Below are positions 21,982 to 34,590 of a DNA stretch of 64,000 bases, piece after piece; position 1 is the stretch's first letter; each line of letters begins with the position of its first letter. The translations under genes were made by a program, and so were the position numbers. The DNA is taken from positions 444,841 to 508,840 of the forward strand of contig BCIK01000002.1 in the NCBI GenBank assembly GCA_039545295.1, in the 5' to 3' direction. The notes under the pieces were generated by a model that was given only the letters and a program-made list of their open reading frames with translations, was not told the origin of the DNA and ran no database searches. The DNA is from Udeniomyces pyricola (Eukaryota > Basidiomycota > Tremellomycetes > Cystofilobasidiales > Mrakiaceae).

Positions 21982-24407
21982 CTACTCATAGTCCTCATCC
22001 TCCTCGTCCTCCAGCACAATCTTGCGTTTCTTGAGGATCTGCTGTTGAGCCTGCTCCTCATCCTCCTCACTCTCCAACTCTTCACTCTCGATGCTCTTCT
22101 CCCTCTTCCTGCTGCTGCTATCTCCATTGCCCTTCTTGCCCTTGCTGCTCTTGCTCTTGGACCTCGACAAGCCATCGTCCGATGACGCAGCCTCATCCTC
22201 CTCGGATTCGACAGCCTCTTCTTCTTCGTCCGTCGACATGGTGGGCGAAGCGCGACGAGGCTTTTTACCCTTGGACGACGATGACTTGCGCGAGGACCCC
22301 TTGGACTTCTTGGACTTGACGCCATACGCAGCTTCGTCGGAATCCTCTGAGGCCACTTGATCCGAGTCCGAGTCGCCGACCTGATGCATCAAGCGGGAAA
22401 AGCAAAAGAGGTGAAAAAATAACAGCACACGCAACAGTCGGTTTGTCTTTCGATGAGCATCTTCTTTTGGGCAGACAGACCAAAAAAAAAAGGCAAGCAA
22501 CCAAGACACTCACCACGAAGCCATCTTCCTTGTACTTTCCGCCCTCATCGTCATCACGTCCGCCCTTCCTCCCTGACCCACTCTGAGGTTGCCTTCTCTG
22601 CGCGGGACCATCACTGTCGCTGTCCTCGGAGTAGATGCTTCCGGTCCTCCTCGCGCGCCGACTCGGGCCTGTGACCTTCTTCCTAGCACCCCCACCACCC
22701 CCTCCTCCGGTACCGGTCCTCTTGGCACGCGGCTTCTTGACCTTGTCGTTCGAGGTCGTATTGGCGGCCTGCATGCTGCCGTCGTCCCATGTTTTGAGTC
22801 GACCGGTCGCGACGTTGCGACCCTTGACGCTCTTGGCAAGTTTCCGATGCATTTCACCTTGCAAGTTGGCAGGGACAAGGGCAACGTGGCCAGCGAAAGG
22901 AGATTCCGTCGACATAACTTCAGCTTCCCAGTGATGTTGAACGAGGAACGAGGAGGGGTGCACAGGGTTGGTCACGGTGTGTTTGAGGTCGAAGAGGTTC
23001 GAGGGGTTGCCGAGTTGGAGCGAGAAACTGCCGTCGGACCACCGGACGATTCGCGCATTGGATTGACGCGTCTGAGCGACACACGTTTGAAGCATAAACA
23101 CCCAAGAATCAGGGTGAAGTCAGTGTCTGTGGACAAAAGAATAGTTGCCCAATCCTCATAGACTTTGCGCAGCAATACAACATCGCGCGCGCCTGTCAAG
23201 CTCTTGCCATAGGCAACGCGTCGACCAACCAAGAGACATCGACAAACTCACCATCTGACCGTCTTCTCCTTGAACCCATCTCCACCTGACGGTATGTTCG
23301 ACCTGGGCAAGAAGCGCCTCGGCTTTCCTTCGATCAATCTCCTGGACACCAAGCTTGGCTTCCTCCTCCGAGTCTCCAGCGGGCGGCTCGTCGGGCTCGA
23401 TATAGTAGGCTCGGTCGTAGGGCTTAGACTCATGATGAACGTAGTTGGGAAGTCGGAGAGTCCACACCTATATTGGTGGGCAAGGTACAAGTCCCATCGC
23501 GAAAAGAGCCAGAGCGGATCAGACACACGTCGTAATCGATCACGGTCCATGCGGTACGTCACCGTTCGGTTTGATGAACGGCCTCGTTCATCTGCCTTGG
23601 CAAGACGCAGCATGGCACAACGCACCTTTCCGTCCGATCCTCTGAAAGAGTCCCACTTGGGCGCGTCGAGTGTTGCCGTGACTTTTTTTCGGCTCGGAGC
23701 TTCTTCCTCCTCCATGTCGTCCTCGCCATACTCAAGCTCCCGGCGACGTCGGCGTTCCTCGCGCGAGATACCGTCCTCGTCCGAACCAGAGTCATTGCCG
23801 TCAGAGTTACTAGAAGCGGAGGAGCGACGAGGTCTGTTTGCAAACAGTATGTGCAAGGCAAGAGCAAGAATTCGTTAGGCACGACGAACAACGGTCAATC
23901 GCTACCGAAGAGCAAGACGATGACCGAGACAAGCAAGACGGACCTTCGTCTGGGTGAATCCTCGTCTGAATCTCTCTCGCTACCATGCCCTTTTCTCGGC
24001 TCATCATCCTCTGGACTCTCGCTCCTCTTGTGCTGCTCCCTTTCCTCTCGATCAGCCATGGACACATCGTCGGCGGCATCGACGTCGTCGTCCGGCTCAT
24101 CTCCGAATAAGTCTGCATCGTCGTCCAACGCGTCTCCATCATCATCTGATCCAGCTTGGGCTGACTCTTGCTCTTGTCCATTCTGCTGGCTGGAAAGGGC
24201 CGTCTGACCGTGAGCGTGGTGATCGCGATGGGGGGACGATCCAGGGGGAGAGCCGTGATGGGGACGATCGTCGTGACCGCCAGGAGTGAGGGCGCGTTCA
24301 AAGTTGGCGTTGGGGGAGGAAGCAATAAAGCCGTGAGCCGAGTCGGAGCGGGCGGGCGAGGAGGCATGACCACCTAGCGGGGGTGTAGAAGAGCGCGAGG
24401 CCGACAT
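21982..24407 (-). CDS. LEO1: LEO1, RNA polymerase II-associated Paf1 complex subunit
   Basis: Leo1 is a nuclear subunit of the Paf1 elongation complex, which promotes histone modification and transcription through chromatin. The start is the ATG at 24407. A long Ser/Asp/Glu/His-rich N-terminus comes first ('DALDDDADLFGDEPDDD'). The conserved Leo1 core follows in several exons: 'VWTLRLPNYVHHESKPYD', a segment with 'VEHTVRWRWVQGEDGQM', and 'NARIVRWSDGSFSLQLG', continuing to 'GHVALVPANLQGEMHRKL'. The C-terminus is basic, then strongly acidic, ending 'VLEDEEDEDYE'. Order and motifs match fungal Leo1. Introns lie near 23920-23830, 23530-23470, 23250-23100 and 22510-22385. It is transcribed divergently from INCENP. 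Confidence 0.92.
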
Positions 24408-24975
24408 GGCTGGATGGATGGAGGATGGAGAAAGTGCGGATGGCGATGATGGTGGATGCAGTTTGTGCCGTTTCGTTCAACGTCGTCTTGCAGGTGCGCG
24501 TCGACTTGTGTGGATTCTTGGGCCAAGGTCCGAAGTAGCTCATCCATTTGGGATGAGGTACGCAGGCTGTGCGGCCATGGCACGTTATCGATTCCTGGGC
24601 ATGATTGATTGTTATATTATATATATATATATATATATTTATATAAACTCACATGCAGCCTATATTGCATATGCATGCGTCGTCTACTAGTGAAAAGTTC
24701 CTTCTTGTACATATACATCTGAGTAGAACTGCAGTTGTTCATGATGCCCATAGCAACCATATCGATCAATAGTACAAAATAGTATATATAACAAGCAACG
24801 TCGACCACATCAAACAACATCCACCCACGTCGCGGCGCGATTGATTTCAGGCTTCCATTCTCCCTACACTCCGACCACCCACCCACCGCCCTAGCAAGAG
24901 GGCCCTCCCTACTCACAACCCCCTTCGCTTACACATCAACGTCTAATCCTCATCCCAATCCCAATCCCTATCCTC
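24408..24975. promoter_or_regulatory. Divergent promoter between LEO1 and INCENP
   Basis: A 568-nt spacer separates the two start codons. It contains a (TA)n tract at about 24615-24641 and AT-rich DNA around 24770-24800. The C-rich INCENP leader contains three close copies of a CCCAATCC-like motif (24953-24968). Confidence 0.55.
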
Positions 24976-27900
24976 ATGTCCAACCCTTGGGCGACTCAGT
25001 TCCGCGCCTCGCTCTTTGCAGATGAGGACTCCCCGCTCGACGCGTTGGGCGAGGCTGTCGAGAACCTCGCCTTTGGCTGGCTCGAGGGCTACATGGCTCA
25101 GATCTTTGACTCGGGTGAACCCTGTGAGGGTGTTGCTGATCAACGAGGGGGGGAGAACGTCCCGTAAGTGGCATCCATATTGACCCCAACCTCAACGTCA
25201 CAGCAGACAGGCAAGAAAAGACAGAGGATGCGAGAAACAACAACAACGCGTGCTTGAAGCTGACCTTTCTGGCTTCGCGTCTCATCTGGTGCTCGTCTAA
25301 TGCTCGCTATCGCCCCCCCTTTCGCCGCCTACACCTCTGCTCAGAGCTCTCGGTGACCTCATCAAGACCCCATCAAGGAAGAAAGGCACAACCACAAAGC
25401 GAACCCGAGCCAAAGCTGCCGCTGAGAAGGAAAAGCTTGCCAAACTCGCCCTGGCCAATGCCAACGACGATCAAAACACCGTGGACGTTGATGCTCAACC
25501 GGTCAGTTAGCTGTACACATGTCTATGAGAATCCACACAACTCACCCCCTCATTTCGAACCTATCAAAATTCAGATTGCTCAAAAGGATGCGTTTTGCTG
25601 AGACAGTATCTTGTGTCTTTGCATTCCCACGTTCCACTTCCAGGCGACCCGGCCTGCTGAGGTCGATATATTTACCCCAGTCGCAGCTTCGTCCTCTACC
25701 TCTAGAATTGACACGCTTCCCCCGGCTAAGCCTGTGTCAGCTCCTACGTCAACGGCGGCTGTCACTTCCGTGACCGTTTCTTCGCACAGCCCGTCCAAGG
25801 CTCGTATCATCAAGGTCACTGCGACCTCGCCCTCCAAGCTTCACTCCCCGTCCAAGCATCCACTCCCGGCATCTGTCCCGACATCGCCCTTCCGCCCGCC
25901 GCTCGGGTCATCCAACAGCTCTCAATCCAATGTGCCTAAAGTCTCCTCCCCTCTCGGCAAGAACCGCGTCCTCAGCACTAAGGATGGAGAGCAAACATCG
26001 ACGTCGCTCATGCAGCGCCTCATCAACTCGGACAACGGTGGACCGGGCGAAAACCGAGAAAACGACGAAGACGCTGTCATCGATAGTTTTCCCGAGTTCA
26101 AGAAGAAGCCTACGACCAAGGCAGCCAAAGCTAAAGCCGGCAAAACTGGTGCCAAGAAGAAGATCAAGGCCGTCCCCGTCGAAGACATGATCGAAGCCGA
26201 GGACGAGATTGTGACCGAGAAGAAGGTCGAGGTTGAGGCCTTCACTCCGCCAACGGACATCGAATCGGTCGAACCAACGAACACGGCATCTGAGGTCATG
26301 AAATCACCTCAGCCAGACGCGATTCTCGGCTCAGACGACGTGGATGATGGAGGCGTTACATCTTCCGAACAGCTCAACGCTCCCGTTCCCGTTGCTGCTG
26401 AGGCCGAACCAGTGGCCGCCCCTGCGAACAGGGATGGATCAGAGTCACCAGAAGAAGCTGACGACGTTGAGCCGAGGCGCGATCTCGACGAATCGGTCCC
26501 ACAGGAGCAAGAGCGAGAGGACTATCACATAGAGGACGAGCCTCTGGAAGAGGCTCCTCGTGATGTGGTTGCTAAAGACATGACGAGCTCTCCTCACACC
26601 AATGCCATCGACGTTGAAACCGCCACCTCCGTTGATGTTGAGGCCGACGATGTGCCCGAAGAAGAGATCGAGGCCGAGGACCAAGAGTTCGCTGCTCCCG
26701 TTTCTCCCACCAAGCCCTCGTCGACATCGTCCGCCCGATCTATCCATTTTGGCATCCAGAGCATCACCAAGAAGCCAAGTCTCGCTTCTAAGCCGGTCAA
26801 TGACAAAACAGAAGAGGAGGGCGCGGAGGAGGCGGAAGATGACGGTCCCAACGACGATGACATCTCGGAAAGTGAGGACGAGGATGAAATCCCTCTCGCT
26901 ACAGAAGATGCCGATCTCTCTGCCAATCGATCCGAGTCCCCTATCATCCTTGATGAGGAAGCACTGTTGAAGCAGGAGTCGGAGAACGATGCGGCTCAGA
27001 CAACTCTTTCCGCCTCGGTCGGCTCCGCCTCGCTGGCTAAAAGCGATCTCGCTCGATCGACTGGGTCCGTCATCATCTCACCACCTGATGAGACTCCTGC
27101 ATCACTCTCTTCCCAGCCCAAAACGCCTCACGCAGAGGTCCATGACGCCTCACATACTTCCCTCCACCCAACCGACGTCACACCTTCGGCCGCGTCTCCG
27201 CGGCCTCATATCACTACCGAAACGTTCTCCCAGCCGACTCCTCCTCAGCAGACCAAACCTGCCCGTCCTGTCCGTTCGTCTTGGCTCAATAAGGCCCTCG
27301 GCGGCGTTCCGTCTTCGGCGGGCCCTGACACGGCCGACCACTCGAGCGGACTACGCAAGTCGCAAGGTGCAGCTCTTGTTGCCGCTTCGCGGGAGCGAGA
27401 GAAAGAACACCAACTTCAAGCCGCTGCTGCCTCGACATCGGCGTCAGCGATGATGCCTCCTCCTCCTCCTCGCATCTCCAGCGTCTTGAAGAGGAAATCT
27501 GGCGAGGGCATTGTTCCAGCGGGAGACGTCTCGGGTACCGGTGACGATATCGACTCTTCGCGTTCGGTCAAAATCCCCAAGCTCTCCGACCCAACTTCCT
27601 CGCTCGCGTCTTCACATCCGCTCTCCGTGACTCTTCCCACGAAACCCAACGCCAACTCTCGCTCGACTATCATTTTCTCTCCGCCTCCAGCAGCGTCCGC
27701 TTCCCTTCACGTCGACAACCAGAATGGTATCGATCGCGTTCGCAAAGCCGTCGAGGAACTCTCAGCCAAGGCAGCTCGGTCGCGAGGACTCTCGAGCATG
27801 GGTCCTGGAGGATTTGGTGGACCAGGAGGCTCTGCGGCTCAGTTGCCGTATGTCCCACGTGATTCGAGCATTCCAAGCTCCAGAGTCCCCCTCCAAGTCA

Positions 27901-30394
27901 CCCAGTTGGCCGAGGAGAAGCACACCAAGAGGCAGTCAGCCATCGAGGTCATCGCCATCGCCGACGCACAGGAGGCACTCAGCAAACGGGTCACGCTCCT
28001 CCCCTCCGAGGAGGGCAATGTCGAATCTAGAGCGGTCTCTCCCACTGCCGAACTTGCCGAGGAAGAGATCGAGGCCGAGTTGACGATGGAGGATGAGCAA
28101 GAGATTCTCCCTTCACTTCCAGCGTCGCCACAACCTATCGACGACGAGGATGACGAGTACACAGAGGAGGAAGGCTCAGCCTTCCCCTCATCGCTCACCA
28201 GTCTCGTCGATCAGATCGATCACCAGCTGTCTAAGCCTGTGCCTCCTCCCAAGCAATCTCCCATTTCATCCATTTCCACTTCTCTCAACAAGGAACAAGC
28301 TTCTCGCTCGAGGACGCCATCCCCCTCTGCTGCTACCGATGCGGTACCCTACGGTTCGACAACCCCAGTCGCTTCTCCTCCCGCCGTCTCTTCTCTGTCT
28401 CAAGCGGTGCTTCCCAAATCCTCCAAACTTTCCAATCTCTTGGCTCAATCCGTCGCTGGTCCTTCCGACTCGGTCGAACCTGGGGACCTCACTCTCGAGG
28501 ATCTCGAAATCCCTGTCAAGAAAGCGGGTACTTCTGCGGCTGGTAAGAACAAGGTCAGGAAAGCTGACGAGGACGACTTGCAAGAGGCAGCTCAGATGGC
28601 TACGGATGATCGAGTTGAGAAAGAAGAGCTCATCGAGATTGAGGAACCCAAGGTAAAGGTACGTGTCGTGTTGGACTAATTTTTTATTCCCTGATGTTTA
28701 TTCAATCCTGCTCGCCTTTATGGATCGTTGCTGACGATGTGCGTTGGCCTTCTTCTCGCTCCTTTTCTCTTTGTTGCTGTTTCGTTTTGTTTCATGTTAT
28801 TTTTGTAGCCAACGCGAGTGACTCGTGCAGGTCTCAACAATTCGACCTCTCAGTCAACCTCAGCCGGTCATAGCCTCAATGCTTCCACGTCGGCTTCATC
28901 CTCTCGCATGGGAGCATCCACTTCAAACCAAGGCATCTACGCCCAAGGCTCGACCTTTGCCGCCAAGGCCCTTGGAAAGAGCGCCAAAGCTGGTCCCGTC
29001 AAGAGCTTGCAACTTGCTGCCGAGGCTCAAAAGAAGGTGCGTATCTCGACCTTCCCTGACTTCCGACCTCAAGGTCACGACCCTGACTGTTCATCCTACT
29101 TGGTTCAACCTGTCGTTCTTTGTCCGCTGGATGTTTACCTTATCAGGAAGCGGCACAGAAGGAACGCAAGGCAGCCATGTCCAAGCTTGCCGAAACTCAG
29201 CGAATGCGTGCCCTCGTGGCGAAGCAGAAAGAAGAAAAGGAGCGAGCAGAAGAGGAGAAGAGGCAACGCAACGCCGAAGCTGCCGAGAAGAAAGCGAGGG
29301 CGGCCGAGCTAGAGCGCAAAAGGAAGGAGCGGGAGGAAAAGGAGCGAAAGGCCAAGGAGTTGAGCAAAGTGAGTCTCATGATTTTCCCAGTGATTTCGAC
29401 GCAGAAAATGGTGTTGATTGACTCTACCTTTGCATGGAATCTTGGCCGGCTCCCTTTGTCTCGCTGCAGAGTCAAGCACCTGTCGACGACGACGGATCCA
29501 AGAAGCGAAAGGTTGCTCCCGAAGCCAACGCCAGATCGACCAACGACCCCAAACGATTTGCAACCTCGGCCTCGACCAAGCCTCAGCCTTCGGGCGTCAA
29601 GCAGCTCACCAAGCCACCTGCTTCGGCCAACCTTCCGGCCAAGGTCGTCATTCCTTCTTTCCGACACCTTCCGCCGACATCTGCGGCTGCCACCACCGCT
29701 GCTTCATCCTCTTCCTCTTCGAGCGGTCAACAGCAACGACCTTCGAACGCTCTTGCCGGTGGAAGCACTATTCGTGTCGTTGGTGGTGGACTCGGTCCCC
29801 CCGTCCGTCCGTCCGAGGTCGGGAAGAACGGTATCGGCCATCACCACGGTCAACAGCAGCAGCAGCAGCATCGACCCAGTCAAGCTCAGGGGGCTTACGT
29901 CCTTGCCGCTCAGAGGCAAATGCTTCAGAACCACATCAACGCTCAGAACGAGGAGATGCCTGGTCAATCAGAGGCCATTGAATTGCCCGACATTAAGAGC
30001 GAGTGAGTCAAAAATTCTTACTCAGTTGGTTCGCATTCCTGTAGCGTAAACTCATCCATATCTCCCTTTTGTTTGCGTCCTCGTGCCCAGATACTCGGAT
30101 TCGGACGACGAAGACCGACCCAAGAACACGGCGCCTCAGTGGGCTCAGTCACCCGATATCCGTGCCGCTCTCCGCGAGCAAGAGCTCCACAACCCCGATG
30201 AGATCTTTGGCCCGATGCGACCTCTCAATATGGAGGAAACGTTCCGAGCTCGGGCGGGCAAGTTCCGAGCGAGGAGTAGCTCGGCCAATTGGGGAGGTCA
30301 GGATCGGTTGACGCCCCAGGAGGAGCTGGAATACGCGAGGAGGATGGGCTTCGTTAGCCAATCTGTCCAGAGTGGTCTCAGGGATGCAATCTAG
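24976..30394 (+). CDS. INCENP-like inner centromere protein (Aurora kinase scaffold)
   Basis: INCENP scaffolds the chromosomal passenger complex and activates Aurora B on centromeres and the spindle midzone (yeast Sli15). Exons 24976-25163, 25345-25501, 25644-28658, 28809-29036, 29147-29368, 29470-30002 and 30091-30394 keep phase and give 1548 aa. The N-terminus 'LGEAVENLAFGWLEGYM' probably corresponds to the survivin/borealin-binding helix. Exon 3 is a 1005-codon disordered region rich in Ser, Pro and acidic residues. Exon 5 encodes a Glu/Lys/Arg-rich single-helix segment, 'KEEKERAEEEKRQRNAEAAE'. The C-terminal IN-box spans the last junction: 'IELPDIKSEYSDSDDED', 'PQWAQSPDIRAALREQEL' and 'NPDEIFGPMRPLNMEETF'. 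A Gln run ('GQQQQQQHR') is encoded near 29857. The IN-box makes identification strong. Confidence 0.9.
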
Positions 30395-31111
30395 AGGAAG
30401 GATGTCAGATGAGTTGGAGTGAGTGAGGTAGATGATAGACTGGTGGTCTAGAAGTATATATGAGGAGTCTGGCATGTCGACGATCTCTTTTCTTTCTTTT
30501 TTCTTGATTTTCTTTCCCTTACCGTTCTTGAAAGGTTCTTGTATACACAGGCTTGCAGTTTGCACAATATACCATGTTTGCGCACCGATATTCAGTCTTG
30601 TTTATCTTCATGGTTCATTACGGAAGAGATCAGTGAACCGGATCTGGATCAACGATTGTTGGGACCTCATGGGACTTTCGTAGTATATGTACAAGATATA
30701 TGCTGTGATGATAGTCGAACGTCGAACGTTGAGCTTATAACAACCAGTCACATCCAATGACAATCCACCATGCACAGCCTGGACGCGGCATGTGGGCGGG
30801 GTTGCCCTTGTGCAGATCAACTACCTGTGCCAACACGAACACAACGTCAATCAGCACCTCCGCCGTTGTACTAACCGTCTACGTCACTCTATCCACACCT
30901 CATAGGCATCGCACCTAACACCGTCACAAAAGGGAAACCACTTACTGCCGCTACAGCCAAAGAGGTCTTCTTGCCCATCCTGCCAGCTCGACAATCCCAT
31001 CGATCCATCTTGGAACTTGCCATCGCACTCTCGCTCCTCCTCTCTTTCACAGCCATCTGCGCCATCATCCGTCCCCTTCATCATCGCTCCGGCCGCCACT
31101 TTCTTCAAAGT
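30395..31111. other. Intergenic region between INCENP and PCMT
   Basis: No gene is supported. The first part is AT/T-rich 3' flank with GTATATGTACAAGATATATG near 30683. Short CGAACGT duplications occur at 30716-30728. The second part is the C-rich upstream region of the next gene. Confidence 0.45.
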
Positions 31112-32456
31112 ATGGCCTGGAGGTGCTCTGGATCTACCAACGAAGGTGTGAGTTCCTTGATGCCCTGATGAATACATTGGCTTCCCCTCCTTCCACCTTC
31201 TTTCGTCCCCCGCTCCAAACCAGATTACGTGAGCCTATGTATTCACACTGCATGGTCCGTATAACTTGTTCCCCCAATACCACTTCCCTTCTACCAGCTC
31301 ATCGAAAATCTTGAAAGAGCCAAAATCATCCAAAGTACAATCGTCTCTCAAGCGATGAGGAGTGTCGACCGAGCAAACTTTTGTTCGGCTGAACCCTACA
31401 CTGATGCTCCGCAGCCGATCGGTTATGGGGTGACCATCTCAGCTCCACACATGCACGTGAGATCCTCTACTTGCTCACCAGTCACTTTCGAACCAGGCCT
31501 ACGCGTTAGAAAGTCTCTCTCCCTATCTGACAAGTTCAAGTCGAGTACTCGACGTCGGTTCTGGCTCTGGTTACCTCGTCGCCGTCCTGCACGAGATGAT
31601 CAAGTTGCGAGAAGGGCCGCATGTCACACCCTCGGTCGTCGGTATTGACCACCTGTCTGGTGAGATGGCTTTAATTCTTGGGCTTATCAACTCTTGTCCT
31701 GGCCATGACGACACTGACGTGGGGATGAGGTCTTCGCGTCGCGTGGGTTCTGCTGCGCTTGGATTGATATCGCGCAGGTCTGACACAACTCAGCGAGGCT
31801 AACCTCCAAAAAGGCGGACAAGACGCCCTAAAGAACGGTGAGATTGAGATCGTGCTTGGTGACGGAAGGCTTGGCTATCCGGAACAAGGTGAGCCTTTAC
31901 TCTACCTTGTATTTGGATGATACGTGTGCGCAGGTTTAAGATCGAGCACTGCACTCGACTGAACCCGTGATCGTTGGGCCGGGTTGATATTCGTTTATAG
32001 CGCCTTACAACGTCATTCATGTAGGAGCTGCCTCTCCTACTATCCCTCAAGAGCTCATAGATCAGGTAGGTTGAAGACTGTCTGAAGAAAGAAAGAAATC
32101 CCCTTTTCATGGATGCCCTTGTGCCTTGATTAGGCTGATTGCTGACCCACCCGGATCGAGTCGAATCAGCTGGCTAGTCCCGGCAGAATGTTTTGCCCCG
32201 TCGGAACTGATTCCCAAGAGATCCTGCAAATCGACAAGGCCGACAACGGCACCGTCACTATGACATCGCTTATGCCAGTCAGAGTAAGCTCGGACAGACG
32301 CACTGCCTATCTAAGCGCATCGAACCTAAGCAGCTGGGACGTACTGCATGCACGCATGTAGCTGCCATATTTATAAACTGATTCGAGGCGTAATTTGCTT
32401 TCTCGTCCGATCCTTTGCAGTACGTGCCCCTCTGCGACGCTGAAGACCAATGGTGA
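31112..32456 (+). CDS. PCM1: Protein-L-isoaspartate O-methyltransferase
   Basis: This cytosolic enzyme uses S-adenosylmethionine to repair isoaspartyl residues in aged proteins. The start is the ATG of a 36-nt first exon (31112-31147) encoding 'MAWRCSGSTNEG', which joins in phase to 'LIENLERAKII' at 31298. Exons 31298-31456 and 31497-31659 carry 'AMRSVDRANFC', 'PQPIGYGVTISAPHMHA' and the SAM-binding motif 'VLDVGSGSGYL'. Later exons give 'VVGIDHLSGLTQLSEANL', 'EIVLGDGRLGYPEQAPYN', 'VIHVGAASPTIPQELIDQL' and 'PGRMFCPVG'. The terminal exon 'YVPLCDAEDQW' ends at 32456, a typical PCMT C-terminus. All family motifs are present. Expected length is about 240 aa, normal for the family. Confidence 0.93.
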
Positions 32457-33069
32457 CGGTGTTTGTCAAGATTTTCGCTTGCATTTCGCGCCTCTTCTGG
32501 TGGGCGTAAATTAGTTGTATCGTATGATTCATGTGTTCCATTATGCGACGTGCCCCCGACGCGCCCTCTGCGTGTTAAATGATTGATGCTGATCAAAATA
32601 GTTGTGTCCCGTAGGTCGCTTCCGCGTGATGTTGTGGGCGACTGATCAATTTATTGAGTCGATATTGCGGGTCCCGTCTGGGTATTAATGGCATCATGCA
32701 GGGAAATGGCGAGAGCGCGCTGATTCCGCCACCTTGGATGATTGGTGATAGGACTGAGGGAGAAATTACCAAGAACAACTGCACATGATAAAATTCGAAG
32801 AGACAGGGTCGCCTTCGCAATCGGTTTCGGCTTTCGGGCCCAACGCCGGGGTCGTCGGGGAGGCTCGGCTTGAAACGTTGAGCGAGCTAAGCCGGATAAT
32901 GTCGATATATATCTTTCTTGTCCTCTTTCTTCTCCCGTCCTATCTCGGCTAATCGGCCTTCTTCCTTCCTTTCACCTCAACAACAACAACGACCACTCCC
33001 CTCCAACCCTCATTTCGTCCGCCCCCAATCAGACAAAACCCCCTTCTCTAGTCTCTCCTTCCACTCATC
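32457..33069. other. Intergenic region between PCMT and the His-rich gene
   Basis: Nothing coding is supported. The last 150 nt before the next ATG are a C/T-rich leader with CAACAACAACAACGACC near 32982. Confidence 0.45.
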
Positions 33070-33504
33070 ATGACCGTGTCCTTCCTTGCAACCCCGTTCT
33101 CTCGATCCATCCCTACCGGCGCTCGAGCGACTCGCCGCCTTGTATCCACCTCCTCGGCCTCCTCGGCCTCGTCCCAACCTACCAACATCTCATCACCTGA
33201 CAATCAACCTCGCCATCATCATCATCACCACCACCATCATCCTCGTCAACTCCATCCGCGCCCGATGAGCTGGTCCTCACTCAAAGTCGACGCCCTGGAC
33301 GAACGTGCATGCTTTCCTTCGCCCGTCCACCCTCCTTGGATCGCCTTTGGCTACAGTGACCAACAACAGCATCATCATCCGTCGTCTGTGATCAATGGCA
33401 AAGTACTCACGGGACCGAAATCACTCAACGGGGGGTTGGCCTCCAACAAAGGGATCAAGTGGTCGGATTTGAACATCATCTCGGAGAGAGCCGAAGAGCC
33501 TTGA
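33070..33504 (+). CDS. Small hypothetical protein, His-rich, possible mitochondrial presequence
   Basis: This uninterrupted frame of 144 aa starts at an ATG after a C/T-rich leader. Residues 1-35 contain Arg, Ser and Thr but no acidic residues ('SIPTGARATRRLVSTSSA'), as in mitochondrial presequences. A run of nine His follows ('RHHHHHHHHHPRQ'). The middle part 'MSWSSLKVDALDERACFPSPVHPPWIAFGY' looks folded and Trp-rich, but I recognise no family. The C-terminus is 'IKWSDLNIISERAEEP'. A donor-like GTAAGT at about 33570 and an acceptor near 33700 raise the possibility that the last codons are replaced by a spliced exon. The gene is plausible from codon content; function is unknown. Confidence 0.5.
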   Translation: MTVSFLATPFSRSIPTGARATRRLVSTSSASSASSQPTNISSPDNQPRHHHHHHHHHPRQLHPRPMSWSSLKVDALDERACFPSPVHPPWIAFGYSDQQQHHHPSSVINGKVLTGPKSLNGGLASNKGIKWSDLNIISERAEEP

Positions 33505-34531
33505 GCCCCCCCCCCCTCCAACTTGACCGGAACGTTCAAGCTGCTATTTACCGGGAGGATGATGAAGAGCGTAAGTCGTGCAGCTGAATTCTATGCCCCC
33601 CTTCCCCCGCCTGCATGAGTGGGACTGTAGATAAACCATGGCTAGCGAGTAATCTATTCAGAAGACTGACTTGAGCAATTGATGACCTTTCTTATTTCAG
33701 GGTGCTCTTTGCCTACTGCAAATCAAATGCGTAACGGAAGAATCAGAGGTCGACCAGAAAAGGATAAGGTAGAAGGAAGGAAGGAAGGAAGGAACTAGGA
33801 AGGAGGGGAAAGCATTTTTAGTTGTACACCTACAAACGATACGCGATTGAAGGGCTCTGATCTAATTGCATCACCAAACTGGACCTCAAAGGCCTCTCTT
33901 TCTTCTCGCATTTTATACCCATGACATGACGGTTTTATCGCGGTTGTCATCAATGAGAGTAGACTAGATCTACAGGGAAGCGCGAGGCCGGATGAAGATA
34001 GCTAAGCGACCATGAGATTAGAGCTCCGTCCGTCCGGTCAAACACGTTGCCGGCGCCGGTGCCCGCGTACGGATACTCATGGTACTATAGTTGCATGCAT
34101 CATAAGGTTTATAAGGGCTGCTATAGGCTTGCTGCATACATCCCTTCAATCATGCGACTGATTGGCCTATTGACTCATCGACATCAGGTGTCCAACCATG
34201 GGCTGATCTGATGGTGCATCTTTAAAAGATCGAATATCGGTCTGTGCGCCTGCAGCAGCTATATATACATATATATATAGGGTCGACATGCATGCGCGAG
34301 ACTTTGATCATAGTTGCGACACTCGTTCTTGTGGCTTGGATGCCTGTGCTGCAGCCAGAGGTTGATTCAATCAATCCTTCTGAAATGGACGTGGACGTAT
34401 GATGGATTGCAGACCGCGTTAATCATTAATATCGTCAATTACAACAGGGCAGGTAAGAACTCTAGGTCCCATCGCCTTACTGTACACTATAAGTTACAAC
34501 AAACCAAAACCAGAACAACAACAACAATAAT

Positions 34532-34571
<40 letters not shown>

Positions 34572-34590
34572 GAAACAAACCGATCCCCAA
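33505..34590. other. Intergenic region with GGAA and AAC microsatellites
   Basis: The region contains a (GGAA)n run at about 33773-33794 and an (AAC)n tract at 34515-34571 close to the 3' end of CPL1-like gene B. AT-rich TATATACATATATATATAG lies near 34261. No coding frame is supported. Confidence 0.5.
34515..34571. repeat. (AAC)n trinucleotide microsatellite
   Basis: About 19 AAC units with two AAT interruptions lie just downstream of the CPL1-like B stop codon, probably in its 3' UTR (GTT repeat in the transcript). Confidence 0.85.
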
